DNA of 64,000 bases, from the NCBI RefSeq assembly GCF_004210375.1, contig NC_134834.1, positions 157,189,290 to 157,253,289 of the forward strand, read 5' to 3'. Positions 1 to 12,050 of the stretch are shown piece by piece; within the stretch, counting starts at the first letter, position 1; each line of letters starts with the position of its first letter. The notes under the pieces were generated by a model, which had not been told where the DNA came from, did not search any database, and was given only the letters and a program-made list of their open reading frames with translations. Origin of the DNA: Tachypleus tridentatus (lineage: Eukaryota; Arthropoda; Merostomata; Xiphosura; Limulidae). The position numbers and the translations under genes are program-made.

Positions 1-269
1 TTGGTGTAGATTCAGACGTTTGATATATCTTAACTTTGTTTCTACCTTGGCAGTCCTGAACTTGTTTTCATTCATTCTTAAATAGCTGCACCATTTAAAA
101 TTAATAACAAGCAACATAAATATTAATTTTTAATATAGTGTTATCATTGTACTTTTAATTATTGATTGAAACTATTATCCATCAACATGTTTGACGTGTG
201 AAGGGAAAGCTTATCTATTGGTTTATCTTCTCACTTACTGTCTTTTTTTTTTAATCTTATCTTGACTAT

Positions 270-474
270 GGGCCGTGGGATAGAATCCCATTAATGTAAA
301 TGCTCACTCTTTCAACTGTGGGTCTGTTACAATGTTACGATCAATCCCATCAATCATTGATAAAAAGTTGGCGGTGGGTGCTGTTGATTAGTTGCCTTCA
401 CTTTAAAATTAGAAACAGATAGAGTAGATAACCCTCGATCAGTTTTGCGTAAAATTAAAAAATAACGACAAACA
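270..474 (+). mobile_element. SINE-B, degenerate
   Basis: The body motif 'gctcactctttcaactgtgg' is followed by 'ggtgctgttgattagttgcc' and the tail-like 'gttttgcgtaaaatt'. The head is too decayed to fold. Many substitutions indicate an old copy. Confidence 0.65.
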
Positions 475-1086
475 ATTATATTGACTATTGGATTATCTAA
501 ATAGTTGGTGTACCTTTAGGAATTGCATCTTTCACGCTCTTGCTTAGATTATTGGTATTTTTTTACAGGCGGGTTTTCTCTCCCTATTCTAACTAAGGCA
601 TACTAAATATGTAGGTGTCTCTCTTCATTTTAATTTAATTGTTGTTAGGGCAATTAGAGGGGCGTTTTTTCTTTCTCTTTATTAAGATACTGATTTTTAT
701 TCCATAGGCGTATATCTATTCATTTAACATTGACAGAGGCTTTTGTACACTTGTCTGTTGTTTGTACAATCCACACCTAAAACAGAATAAATTTTTAAGT
801 TAATAATAGTTTGTAGTTAAGCTGAAGTAAAAATGATTTTCGAAACTATAATACAACTCAAAACTTATTCCAATGATTTAAAATAATACACAAAGGATAT
901 AACAACTTAGAAACAAAATCAGAAAGTTGATACTTGAGGAGACATTACACAAATATTTCATGTACTAGAACAGTAAAACTCACTAGCGGTGATGTTATTA
1001 AAACTATCATATCATTTTCCTTTTTTCATCATTTGCTCTTCGCCTGGTAGTGAACAGAAGTTAAGATTAGTTGACATTCTGTTGCT
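475..1086. other. No gene seen
   Basis: AT-rich sequence. I see no exon, RNA gene or recognisable repeat. Confidence 0.5.
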
Positions 1087-1198
1087 TCTTAGTGGCACAG
1101 AGGCAAAGTATGCGGGCTTACAATGCTAGAAACCAGGTATTGATAACAGTTGTGGGATGAGTACAGATTGCCTATTGTGTAACTTTGTGCTTGATCAG
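1087..1198 (+). mobile_element. SINE-C copy
   Basis: It begins 'agtggcacag', continues 'gcgggcttacaatgctagaa' and ends with 'tgtgtaactttgtgcttgat'. The tRNA-like head and short tail match the other ~110-bp SINE-C copies in the window. Confidence 0.75.
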
Positions 1199-1266
1199 AA
1201 AAACGTTCTGTTATGTTTATTCTGCTGTTCGTCACAAAATAAACATCAACCATTTTACAGATTGTT

Positions 1267-1310
1267 TTTTAGAAAACGTTATTTGAAATACAAAACAACG
1301 TTTTCTAAAA
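1267..1310. repeat. Perfect 14-bp inverted repeat
   Basis: The arms 'ttttagaaaacgtt' and 'aacgttttctaaaa' are separated by 16 bases. No protein-coding context or known element is seen. Confidence 0.7.
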
Positions 1311-2018
1311 GGAGAGCAGTATGGAAGAATTTTTAACGTTGTGTTTCAAAGGCAAAGATTACACCGCTGATTCTGCGGTAAGGTAAAGGCTTTATAATGT
1401 CAGAATACTGCATTTGATCTATTTGAGCGCCATAACATAGACAGCCTTTCGTGCAGTTCTGCACTTAGTGACAACGAGAACAGGAAAAGATAGGACTAAT
1501 TAGGATAAGAATTATAAGTTGTAAATATACGTTTAAGAAAAGTTAATTGGCTCGACAATGGCTTTAATTCCAGCATAAAACTTGTAAATGATCAACCATG
1601 TATGCAACACGTGATTCAAAATAAAAACATTAATTTTTACGCTTGTGGATATAATATTGCTATGGCTTACAAAAAACGAAACACGATAAAGAATGCTTAC
1701 TGGAAAAAAAAACGATTTGTTACAGAAAAAACTTTTGTAGTTAAAATGGAATAAAAACGTTAAATAAAACACGACTTTTTAAATAAGTTTGTTGTGTTTC
1801 TTTTCCTTTGTAGCGCGAACTGCACCATGTGCTCTCTGCGTTCTGTCTACGGAGAAACTGAATCCCGAATTTTAGCGTTGGAAGTCTATATGCTTACCGT
1901 TGACTCGATGAGGAAAAAATTCGAATACCTTTATTAGGAACTGAATGTTTATAGTATCTGATATGGTTTCTGAATATAATAATTTGAAGGACCAATATCA
2001 TTCAATACAACTCCCCAG

Positions 2019-2049
<31 letters not shown>

Positions 2050-2386
2050 GAAATATATACAAAGATATCCATGTTGCTACTAAAATTGAAAATATCTGCC
2101 TTTCTGAATGAAGTTTATGGTTAAATTACAAAAACAGACTGAAGTTCTTTATGAAGTTTGCGTTAATCATATTCTAGTACAATAGATTTTATCCGAGACG
2201 TACTGTAGATATTTCATGTTTTAGAAAGTTTCTTTTCTGTGAAAATTTAAAGAGAAGAGAAAAGAAAAGAAAAAGAAAATATAACAAATCACAAAGTGAA
2301 TACAATATTCTTTGAGGGATGAAAGTTCGATAAATTTTAAATATTGTCACGTGCCTAACTAAGTTGGTGCGAAGCAACATGAAATA
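1311..2386. other. No gene seen; (TA)n tract at about 2018-2046
   Basis: AT-rich non-coding sequence with a simple TA dinucleotide run. Short open frames here are rich in Phe, Ser, Ile and Asn, as expected of random AT-rich DNA. Confidence 0.5.
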
Positions 2387-2438
2387 TAGCGCAGATAGCC
2401 CTCGTGTAGCTTTGCGTGAAATTCAAAACAAACCAAAC
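2387..2438 (+). mobile_element. SINE-A, 3' tail fragment
   Basis: Only the last ~50 bp are present, from 'tagcgcagatagccctcgtg' to the A/C-rich end. The 5' part is absent, as in a truncated insertion. Confidence 0.7.
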
Positions 2439-2663
2439 ATGAAATATGTCTGGTTTTATATTATAGAACAATTTATGATACGAGTTCAAAATGAAAAAAA
2501 AGGTTTAGTTATCTAACTGTAAGAAACTTAAAGAATACGTTATCTTATTGAAAAAAAGGGTTTGTTTTATTTTCTGTATGGTATGTGTTTGATTGTTTAA
2601 CTTTGTAAAAGAAGATTCACAATGGGCATGTGTGATAATACAGTAATACCGTAATTCCTGAAG

Positions 2664-2935
2664 GCTCCGTCAGGCCAAGTGGTTAGGATGTTCGATTCGC
2701 AATCTGAGGGCTGCAGGTTCGAATTCCCATTACACGAAAAAACGTGCTTATCCTTTCAGTCGTATGGCGATATAATGTGATGGTCAATTTCACCATTTAT
2801 TAGTAAAAGCGTAGCCCAAGAGTTGGTGGTGAGTGATGATTACTAGCTGTATTCCCTCTAGTCTTACACTGCTAAATTACAGACGGCTAGCGTAGACAGC
2901 CCTCGTGTAGCTTTTCGCGAAATTCAAAACAAACG
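2664..2935 (+). mobile_element. SINE-A, full length with target duplication
   Basis: Complete tRNA-like head, central body and tail. The flanks 'aattcctgaag' (2653-2663) and 'aattcctgaaag' (2936-2947) are a near-perfect target-site duplication, so both ends are well defined. Confidence 0.88.
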
Positions 2936-3349
2936 AATTCCTGAAAGAGAATATCTTGTATACTTTAGAATTTAAAATGTTTATATTCATTATAATACAT
3001 TATTTTTTTCTTAGGGTACTATATTGTCTTGCACCTTCACTTATTAGAAAATTTGATAAATAAATTATATGATACTGCCAGGCAGGGAGTGGGCCTAGAA
3101 TTAAAATGTTGAGTTGCGTACCGAAAGGTCCGAGTTCGATATACGTTACCTTTGAGTTCCATACTTTCACTATTTCGGTTGAAAGAACTAGACAAACATA
3201 TTTTGGCAGCGGCTTCTAGTAGCTTGCTATTTTCCTTACAATCAGTAGCCGAAAATTATATACGCGGATATACCAGAATAGTAGGGGTTTCTGACCTCAC
3301 CATTTTGTCCATGAAACTCTAATTCCGATGCTTCATTAACACAAGAACA

Positions 3350-3596
3350 GGGCGTGGTTAGTAGTGATTGTGCTCGAACTGTGAAAACAGTTTGCGGTGT
3401 TGGTGTGAAAACGCGCTCCACAATTTGGAATCGAGGACGTGTTATTAGAATGACGGTTAAAATCCTAATTCGGTCAAACAAGACTAGTTCAAAATGTGGC
3501 AGTGGGTGCTGTGGGCAAATTAGTATATGTTCCTCACCGCAAAATTAATGGCGGCTATGTGCAGGTAACATTTATGTAGCTTTGCGCGAAAATATT
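3350..3596 (+). mobile_element. SINE-B, near full length, diverged
   Basis: The head 'gcgtggttagtagtgattgt' plus 'gctcgaactgtgaa' aligns to the SINE-B head. It is followed by 'tgacggttaa', 'ggcagtgggtgctgtgg' and the tail 'tatgtagctttgcgcgaaaa'. The short frames on both strands at 3242-3548 are products of this repeat. A weaker tRNA-like stretch lies just upstream at about 3075-3155. Confidence 0.65.
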
Positions 3597-3857
3597 ATAA
3601 GTACAGTCATTAAAGTGACACTTGTGAATAGTCAGCAAACAGATTCGTCAAGGCAATTCAAATATGTATCGGAACGATATAGATTTATCAAAACTGAACC
3701 AAAATGTATGTAACAAAGCGACCAGTTTCTTTAAAGTAATTCAACTATATTAAGTGATTAATAAAAAAAACTAGAATGTTGTAATGACAAACAAGAAAAT
3801 GTAGTACTATACTAAAATGTTAACTAAAAAAAGAATAAAACTTTGTAACTTCAGCAT

Positions 3858-4096
3858 GTTTGTTTTGAAATTTGCGCAAAAATACACGAAGGCTATTTGC
3901 TCTATCCGTCCCTGATTTAGAAGTGTAAGACTAGAGGGAAAGCAGCTAGCCATCACCACCCACCACGTATTCTTGAGTAATGAATAGTGAATAGTGGGAT
4001 TGACCGTCACATTACAACGCCCTTACGGCTGTGACAGAGATTCGTATCCATGACTCGCAGATTGCGAGTATAGTGTCATAACTACAAGGACATGTC
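3858..4096 (-). mobile_element. SINE-A copy
   Basis: Reverse-complement tail 'aaatttgcgcaaa', body 'agctagccatcaccaccc' and a decayed head 'gactcgcagattgcgag'. Moderately diverged. Confidence 0.82.
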
Positions 4097-4830
4097 AGAT
4101 TCTGGTAACTCACAGACAGTGGACAATACCAAAGCGTTAAATAAAATAAAACTAGAATTTGGTAATGACATACAATGGACACTAGGACTATACCAAAACG
4201 TTAAATAGAATAAAATGAAAACTTGGTGATAGTCATGACAGAAATGATTCCTTTAAAAAAAACACTACTGTTTTATAAGTGTTAATGGTGATATCACACC
4301 AATACACGTTCAAAACACATTTGTTGAAGGCAAAATTAGAATTCATATCTTGAATTAGTAATATCTGTAGACCTATATTAAAAAGTAAAACTGGAAATTT
4401 ACTTTATGTTCTCAAACTTTGTGATGTGTAAATGTATTTTGTAATTCATTGTAATAATAATAAGTGTGTGAGTTCTGTGATGTTATGAAAAACCCAGTAA
4501 CTAATGTGTACACCGTTTTCCGTTATCTAACAGGGAAAAACAGTCGGTTTGTTCAAGCGCAAAGCTATATAATAAGTTAACTGTGCTGTGCCAACCACGA
4601 GGATGAAACCTGCGTTTATCGTATGTGAGCATGTTTATTAACATTCACTGGAAGTGTTCTGAAAGCATTATAAGTTTTGACTTTTGATCTCAAAACAGTT
4701 CCAATTTTATTAAACTGTTAAAACATAAATATAGTCGAAAATATTATTGATCAGTTTCTATTTCTTTCAAAGCAATACTGCTTAAACCAATGTAGGCTGA
4801 AGTAGAGCATTTTAAAAATAGTTTTTTTTT
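4097..4830. other. No gene seen
   Basis: AT-rich. Two short related stretches ('aaataaaataaaactagaat' near 4140 and 'aaatagaataaaatg' near 4203) hint at a degenerate ~60-bp local duplication. Confidence 0.4.
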
Positions 4831-5088
4831 TTATTTCTAGCAAAGTTACTCGAGGGCTATCTGCGTTAGCTGTCTTAATTTAGCAGCGTAAGACTAGAGG
4901 GAAGACAGCTAGTCATCACCACCCACCGCCAACTCTTGGACTACTCTTTCACCAACGAATAGTGGGATTGACCGTTACATTATAACATCCCCACGGCTGA
5001 AAGGGCGAGCATGTTTGGTGCGACGGGGATTCGAACCCGCAATTCTCAGGAGTCGAACGCCTTAACCCACCTGGTCTTGCCGGGCCCA
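4831..5088 (-). mobile_element. SINE-A copy
   Basis: All parts are recognisable. The tRNA-like head is at the right end ('gcgacggggattcgaacccg' to 'ttgccgggccc'). The tail at left is damaged. Confidence 0.87.
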
Positions 5089-5137
5089 GTTTTAGAGTGA
5101 AAGTAAAATTTCTTAATTCGATCAGCGAAGAATATCC

Positions 5138-5213
5138 TAATTGTTGGTGGTTGGTGTAGAGTGCTGTTGACTAGTTGCCTTCCATTTAGTCTATTAGTTC
5201 AAAATTAGGTACA
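5138..5213 (+). mobile_element. SINE-B, internal fragment
   Basis: The segment 'gtgctgttgactagttgcc' and 'agtctattagttcaaaatta' is the SINE-B body. Head and tail are missing. Confidence 0.5.
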
Positions 5214-5787
5214 TATTTAAAAGCACTTCGTAGTATTAATACGTAAACCTAGATAAACTTGTGATATGCTGTTCTTTTTTGTTACATATATCACTATAAT
5301 TATTCAACACTTTATTATGTTACAATACATCAACTTGCAATGACTCAAATAAATGTGGTTAATATATATAAATTCAAGAAAAAATATGATCATTCTATTC
5401 TAAACATTTGCCTTAGTATTTCATCATGCATATAATATTTACAATTCTTCGTTCATCAAACATTCACGTGTCTTCTTCACTTCACCCTCATTGATTTAAT
5501 ATCATTTACGTGTCAGTTATCCATTTTATAGGAACAATGGAAGGTAAACTATATTTGAAACGTCAAAATCTTATTAATCTCCATATTTAATACAACAGAA
5601 ACTCAGTGGATGGTGAGTTCAGCAAAAAGTTAATATTTTGTGGGACTCCTTTGGCTTAATAACTGCAGACAGTCTTTTAGGAATTATTGAAATATATTTA
5701 ATTAAAGTGTCTTTATAAATTTACTCCAGATATCTTTAATACACTCCCATAAAGTTTCTTTGGATGAAACTTTGGATTTGCCAAGTT

Positions 5788-6930
5788 TTAATCTATCAAA
5801 TCTAAGATCTGCTTAATTGGGTTGCGAATGAAGTTCTTTGGAGGTAATTTCATCATTTGAATGACTCCAGCAGCTTCTTTATTAGATAAGTAATTTCTGC
5901 ATAGGTTGGATAAGTGTTTGTGGTTATTATCTTCTTGGCAATAGAATCCTTTATCAATAATACGCAAAATACTGGGTATATTATGATGTATCTGATGGTA
6001 TTTGCGCTGGACCATTATTTCCTCTATTTTGGAAATATCTCTTCTCTTGTCAGCAGAAGAACATTCTAACACCATCACACTGCCTCACTTATGCTTCATT
6101 GTAGTTGCTATGCATTGACGTATCTTTCATCTTTTTCCTGCTGGACATACAACCCACATTTTGAACCACAAACAAACTTGGACTCATCCGTCCATAACGC
6201 TATTTTCTAATCATCAACAACCTAATTTGGTACTTTTTTTGTAGCAAAATCCAGTCTCTTGACAATATTTGGAGACTGAAGTAAAAGTTTTTAAATAATT
6301 ATATAACCAAATATTTCATTCTCGTTGAGTCTTCTTGATACTGTAGAATTGGACACGTGTCTGTTATTTGGTGCATGGTTATCTTATGCTTGAGATCAGT
6401 GGCAGTCTTCTTTTTGTCCAAAAGGCTCATAAACCAAAATACTTAGCATCAGTATCATTAAGTTTAGATGTTCTGCCTAATTCTTTTCTATTAGACCCAG
6501 AATGGCCAGGTGGTTGAGGCGCTTGACTCATAATTCTGAGGGTCGCGGGTTCAAACCCCTGTCACATCAAATATGCTCGCCATTTCAGCTGTGAGGACGT
6601 TATAATGTGACGGTTAATTCCACTATTCGTCGGTAAAAGAGTAGTCCAAGATTTGACGGTGAGTGGTAATGGTTAGCTGCCTTCCTTCTGGTCTCCTACT
6701 GCTAAATTAGATACGGCTAGCGCAGATAGCTCTCGTGTAAGTTTGTGCGAAATTGAAAAACAAACAGTCCTATCCTATTTTCAGATTTACCTGTTTAGAT
6801 CTCACGATCTGTTTTTTATAGTGTTTGGGGAGCATTTCAAATCTGCAGCGATTTATCGGAGAGTTCAACCAGTATCACGTAATGCTTGTAGTCGAAATCT
6901 TTGCTCCACTGATAATTTTTTACGCTATTT
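5788..6930 (-). pseudogene. Tc1-like transposase pseudogene
   Basis: Read from 6930 down: an HTH segment (SVEQRFRLQALRDTG, then IAADLKCSPNTIKN), the SINE, a second DNA-binding part beginning near SKLND, WTDESKFVCGSKCG with the first catalytic Asp, a nucleotide-core region, QEDNNHKH with the second Asp, and NPIKQILDLID. Counting from the second Asp, 38 residues precede the third catalytic position, which here is Lys instead of the usual Glu. Many stops and frameshifts are present, so it is inactive. The best open stretch is 6078-5788 (96 codons). Confidence 0.8.
6494..6765 (+). mobile_element. SINE-A inserted in Tc1-like transposase
   Basis: Head 'cagaatggccaggtgg', body and tail to 'caaac' are present. 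Transposase sequence continues on both sides, so the SINE came later than the transposon. No clear target duplication remains. Confidence 0.87.
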
Positions 6931-7616
6931 GGGCTTTGACAGGACAAAATTTAATATATAGTGTTAAACACTGTTTTATCCGTAGAGTACTATTAAATTG
7001 ATTTATTCGAGAATATGCCGGTACCATATGCTAGTTCCTTGCTAGCTTTTTTTCCGTGCAGTTAAGAGAATACATGGGGTAACATAACAGTTATTTCAGA
7101 TACAAATGTATACTTGTACAAGTGTAGTATTTTAATAATTATTCTTACCTTAACTCATTCAATTGCCAACAGGGATCAGTGATGCATTACCATAATGTTG
7201 AAATTTATATTTTTTAATGGCATGGAAGAATTAACCCCATAAATTGAAAATAATGACAAAATATTCTTTTGTTCTAACACTTTTGCGCAGTACTGTACAT
7301 TGTTTAGTTATAATTTTTCTATGTAATTGTAAAATTGGCGCTTTAATTGCCACTTTTAGCTAAATATTATTTGCGAGTCTAAAATCAATGTTCGATTACT
7401 GCGGTTGGTATAGCGCAGCTACGCTACTGTGTAGTTTTGTATTGCTATGTATGTTACAGATTTATTTTTCACCAAAGTTAAAACTGAGGAAAACGTTTGT
7501 GACGTATAGGCCTAACACATTTTTACTTTGACTGTACCATTTGCTGTGGACTGTAGTTTCACCTGTTCAAGGTTCATCAGCACAGCTTGAGTCAACTAAC
7601 GAAAGATATACAGTCA

Positions 7617-7756
7617 AGTTAGTATGTTACAGTCAGTATGTTACAGTTAGTATGTTACAGTTAGTATGTTACAGTCAGTATGTTACAGTTAGTATGTTAC
7701 AGTCAGTATGTTACAGTTAGTATGTTACAGTCAGTATGTTACAGTTAGTATGTTAC
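7617..7756 (+). repeat. 14-bp tandem array, 10 copies
   Basis: The unit is AGTYAGTATGTTAC and all ten copies are otherwise identical. The variable fourth base reads T C T T C T C T C T along the array, so part of it looks like a 28-bp higher-order dimer. Confidence 0.95.
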
Positions 7757-7987
7757 AGATTTCGTTTCCGTTTCCATTAAATGCAAAATTGAAAATGTTA
7801 TCTATGTTGTAAGGCCAAACGTTTTCTTTGATTGTCTGTACCATTTAGAGAAAAACAAAATAACTCTGCAAAATGTATATGTATATTTTTAGAGAATACT
7901 AATACTGATAGCGTTAATTAAGTTAGAACAAAATTACAAGGAAGGACTGCATTAAAAACAGCATATTCAAACCTCTGACTAATTATA

Positions 7988-8169
7988 TTAGTTTGTTATA
8001 ACTTTATAAACAAGTTAAAACAAAATAAAAACTCTGCACTCATTGAAATGATCCCAGGATACAGGCTAACACTTTATATCCCACATTATAGCTTGTACCC
8101 TGGGATCCTTTCAATTTGTGCAGAGTTTTTTATTGTTGTTTTAGTTTACTTTTGGTTATAACAAACTAA
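7988..8169. repeat. 182-bp hairpin (MITE-like or foldback)
   Basis: Two arms of about 75 bp are inverted copies: 'ttagtttgttataac' at the left end and 'gttataacaaactaa' at the right, and inner blocks 'actctgcac' / 'gtgcagagt' and 'gatcccagg' / 'cctgggatc'. The centre is near 8078. TA-rich flanks would fit a TA-targeting element. No transposase is inside. Confidence 0.8.
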
Positions 8170-9450
8170 TATATATATAAAATCATCTAACAGCGGGTCT
8201 GCTGTATGCTACAAAAAAAGCAGATGCATTGTCATAATATTAGTTACACCTTTAAATTATATTATTTGCGGGTCAAGTTTTATCACTTATGTTTGCGAGA
8301 AATTTTTTAACATTATTTATATTTTTTATCACGTAGGTATGTGTCAACTGGGAAATCGCAGTCTGTTGTATCAGTGTCACTCTTCATTTGTCCTATTGTA
8401 TTTGTGTGGATTTTTCATGAAACATTTTTACGTGTCACTAAAACTTTTACTATACACTTGTACTTTCCACCTAAATCTATTTGAAACTGTTTGTTCACAC
8501 AACACTTTTCTATGTGTTTTTATCCAAGCTGCAGCAAACAACACAAACAAAAAAACTTACTAAATTTTGAACGCAGCAAGGTTGTTGCCTAGTAACTGGC
8601 TATTTATCAAAGCTACTTGTTTCTTCCATTCTTCAACAGCGAATATTTCGATAGTTCAGTGATTTGTTAACACTCATACCAGCTGTCTTGAGATACATTT
8701 TTACTTCATATTGATTATTTTCCCAGGTAAGAAACGAAGGAAGTAACTGCAGTAAAGTCCCCATTTATTGGATTTTTTCTTGTTTATTAACTTAAGCAGT
8801 ATAAATTACCAGAACCAGAGTAATTTTCTGTAATGACTTCGACTGAACTACGTTGTTTTTCTACGTGCTGGTTTTATTTTAGAGCAATGACATTAAACTG
8901 TTTGCTGTGTATCACTGCGGGGAATCTAGCTCTGGATCTTAGCGATATAAATCAGTAAGTTTACCCCTGTCCCACCGGAAGACATTTGTATGAGAGCAAA
9001 GCCGCATTGAGCTTTTTGCTGCGTCCACTAGGGAGAGGGGAATATAAAGTTTGGTTTAAAGAATTAACATTTTTATGGCCTCATACTCAACGTATGTGTA
9101 CTATAATATACCGAAGTATGACAGTTTCGCTAGTCATCGTGTTAAAGGAACGTATACAACTGACATTTCCATGGTCACCGAAAGTGTTTATCATTTTGAT
9201 ATACGCCAGAAGCACTTTGCATCAGTTCCTTACCAGCCATAAATCGGTAGCTAGGATTACAATCCTTAAGTCGCGAGCTCATGCGTAAAAAGCGCTGACG
9301 AAACCCATTATTTTTTTTCATTTAGAAAAAAAAGGCTTAGCATCCGTTCCCAAAGGAATTTCACATAAGATAAAGAAGCAATACACAAATTAATTCTGTG
9401 AGCAGAACAAACGTTCTTTCTGAGCTGGAGTTAGGTTTAAAAAAGAGTAA
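8170..9450. other. No gene seen
   Basis: Mixed AT-rich sequence. Frames of 74 codons (8339-8563) and 100 codons (8986-9288) lack any recognisable domain, and I do not call them genes. Confidence 0.5.
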
Positions 9451-9600
9451 AGGTCAACTTGGATGTGAGGTTGTATCTAAAGGTCAACTTGGATGTGAGG
9501 TTGTATCTAACCGTCAACTTGGATGTGAGGTTGTATCTAACCGTCAACTTGGATGTGAGGTTGTATCTAACCGTCAACTTGGATGTGAGGTTGTATCTGT
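9451..9600 (+). repeat. 30-bp tandem array, 5 copies
   Basis: The unit begins ccgtcaacttggatgtgagg; the first two copies start 'agg' instead of 'ccg'. Because 30 is a multiple of three, an open frame crosses the array with a repeated QLGCEVVS peptide. This is explained by the repeat and is weak evidence for a gene. Confidence 0.95.
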
Positions 9601-9743
9601 TGGTTTTCACGAAAATGTGTTACGGCGAAATACTTTAGTAAGAGAAACTAATACATTGATAAACAAATAGAAAAAAACAACATTTAGACACTTACAGTAG
9701 CTCATGTAAAAACTGGTTAGGAAATTCGATTGCTCACAAAAAA

Positions 9744-9983
9744 CTAATAATCAGGAGTGTGTGTCTTCACGAAGCCGATAACAAGGCGTATGTGTCTCGG
9801 AGAAGCTGATAATAAGGCGTATACGTCTTCACGAAGCAGATAATTAGGCACAGATGTCTTCAAGGAGCTAATAAAAAAGTGTGTCTCAAAAGAGCTGATA
9901 ATAAGACGCGTGCATCCTCAAAATCTGACAATAAGGTTATTAGCCTCCAAGAAGCTGATAAAAAAGTACGTATTTCCATAATG
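9744..9983 (+). repeat. ~31-bp degenerate tandem array, about 8 copies
   Basis: Units like 'ctgataataaggcgtatgtg' followed by 'tcttcacgaag' repeat with 60-85% similarity by eye and small indels. It lies only 143 bp after the 30-bp array but has an unrelated unit. Confidence 0.8.
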
Positions 9984-10361
9984 CTAATGCGATGATACAC
10001 CAGCGAACAATCAGTTGATAACTGTTTTTCACTAAGAAACTGACAGAAAGGTATAGCTAACTATGAAATGCGCTCAATATGCTACCTCTAGCTTTAATTA
10101 AAACGTATGTCACTGAACGAACACTACAAGCTACAGTGTGGAGCAATGTTTACGCACCACTATGATTTTGCTAAGCCCTAACATTGCAGCTACTCAAAAT
10201 GCATACCGTTGATATTGCAACATAATACCAGAACAGAATAACTTTGACGTATTATTATAAAGATAATGACATTCCAACCAATTATTGCATAAAAACTGTT
10301 AATGAAACACAGAAGTCACTAAGAAATATCTTAGCAAATAGACTAACTCAAGTTTATTTTG
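9984..10361. other. No gene seen
   Basis: Unremarkable AT-rich sequence. Confidence 0.5.
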
Positions 10362-10622
10362 AAAATTCCCACAAAACTACACGATGACTGTCTGTGTTAT
10401 TTTTTTCTAATTTTGAACTGACAGGTTAGAAGAGAGGCAGAGAGTTAATTATATCCACACACCCTACTTTTAAGCTACATTGATCGAGCAATGGGATTTG
10501 ACAAATACTATTGTAACACACTTACAGCGCCAAAGTATGTAATACGTTTTTGCAGCAACAGGACGCGAACCACACATCTTTGATTGACAGTTCGGCATGC
10601 CAACTATTAGGCTATGTCTGAT
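10362..10622 (-). mobile_element. SINE-B, diverged
   Basis: Tail complement 'acaaaactacacgatgactg' at left; the head complement at right includes 'ggacgcgaaccacacatc' and 'ggcatgccaactatta'. The whole is about 260 bp. Confidence 0.6.
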
Positions 10623-11927
10623 CTAAATGAGAAGTATTATGGGGCGTTAACTACTTCTCTAACACTCTGCATATTAACAAGGTATTTATTGCGTTGATTT
10701 TGTTTTCAAACCTGCTATAACAGCTTGTTCTTAATTGGAATAGTTGTTTTTTTTCACTATTGCTCACCAGTTTATTACTCGAAACGTGTTTCTATGTTTT
10801 TTCTGAGAAACACATAGCTAATATTGATGAGAGCCAAGAGTCAAGCAAACAAAAATACAGAGTAACAAACGATGTTTTGATGTATCCGTATCGACCAGTT
10901 TAAAATCCTCATGCAGCTGTTATTATTGTGGTTTAGTGAGAACAACCGAATGATTTCAGGCAAAGATGGGGCGTAATACGTTACATTCGTCAAAAGACCT
11001 TTCAAAAATAAAACTTATTTCGCTCCTTGACAGTAAGCACGAACTGTAGTTTCTTGGGAGTCGCTCAAAAACAAAACTTGAAGGATGGATCAACATCTTG
11101 GACAAAAGTAAACTCCATAGTGAGAGCCATCTTTTCGTCTTAACTTACTGAGATATGTACATTTGTAAACTTTTCCATGAAAGTTACGTCAATGTAGAAG
11201 TCATAAAATTTTACTGACTTCTGGCCAAAATGTGTAAAATGTTTTTATTTCTAAATTATATACATACATATATATATATAAAACCAAACACTGGAATATG
11301 AGTCTATTCTATTTTTTCTCTATTTTACTAATTTCTTCAACATTTTTGTGACTTAATAGGTCATTCTTAAGGATATTAATTTATAGCAAAATATTTTATA
11401 CCGTATTTCAATTTAAATAATATAACTTTAATGGACATACTTTTCCATATATAAACATATTATACACTCCATGTATACATTGAGTATAGTTAAAAAGACC
11501 AAAACTAGTTAAAGTTTATCCAATATATTTTTTAAAATTAAAATCTTATTGTATTCATACCTTATCTTATTATTATAGAAGTGCCATTTATCTCTTGTAT
11601 AATTTTCTAATTATTGGATTATTGTTTTTTGTATAAAAGTTTTACCAACAGTTTCCACGGTTTCACAATTCCTACTGACGTTACACAACAATTTTGTTCG
11701 TTCCTTTTATAAAAAAATTATGAAATATTTTTCGAAAAATAGACTTTTTGTTTTACATTAGATGCCAAAAAAATGGAAAAGATGAAAATATGGTTATTGT
11801 GGAATTTGATTTTCAAAATACATTCATTATAACGTTTGCTGGCATATAGTGATGGTTATATATATGTGTGTGTGTGTGTGTGTGTTCTTTATCAATCAGA
11901 ATATGTTTCTGTAGAAGTATATCGGTT
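10623..11927. other. No gene seen; (TA)n/(TG)n at 11858-11885
   Basis: Long AT-rich stretch without recognisable elements, apart from a TA/TG dinucleotide microsatellite at its right end. Confidence 0.5.
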
Positions 11928-12046
11928 ACTATCACCAACCCCTGGGATACGTTTTATCAATGAATAGTAGAGACCGTCAGATTATAGCAGCTTCACGGCA
12001 AAAAGGGCGAACATGTTCGGAGCTAAGGATTCGATTGTGTTCACAA
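11928..12046 (-). mobile_element. SINE-B, fragment
   Basis: Body complement 'atgaatagtagagaccgtca' followed by 'ggcgaacatgttcgg' and part of a B-box-like 'ggattcgat'. Both ends are truncated. Confidence 0.55.
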
Positions 12047-12050
12047 AACA

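Larger units (their letters stand above)
5590..7302 (-). mobile_element. Tc1-like DNA transposon relic, split by a SINE
   Basis: A decayed minus-strand transposase (5788-6930) lies between a right end 'ctaacacttttgcgcagtac' (to about 7302), which resembles the ends of Tc1-like elements, and a poorly kept left end near 5590. A SINE-A (6494-6765) sits inside the coding part. Without the SINE the element is about 1.4 kb, normal for the group. The left boundary is approximate. Confidence 0.7.

Noticed and set aside
2664..2740. tRNA-like heads read as tRNA genes
   Set aside because: All are joined to SINE bodies and tails, often with target duplications, and none stands alone with a good cloverleaf.
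9451..9600. CRISPR-like direct repeats
   Set aside because: Repeats are head-to-tail without unique spacers, in a eukaryotic context. It is a minisatellite.
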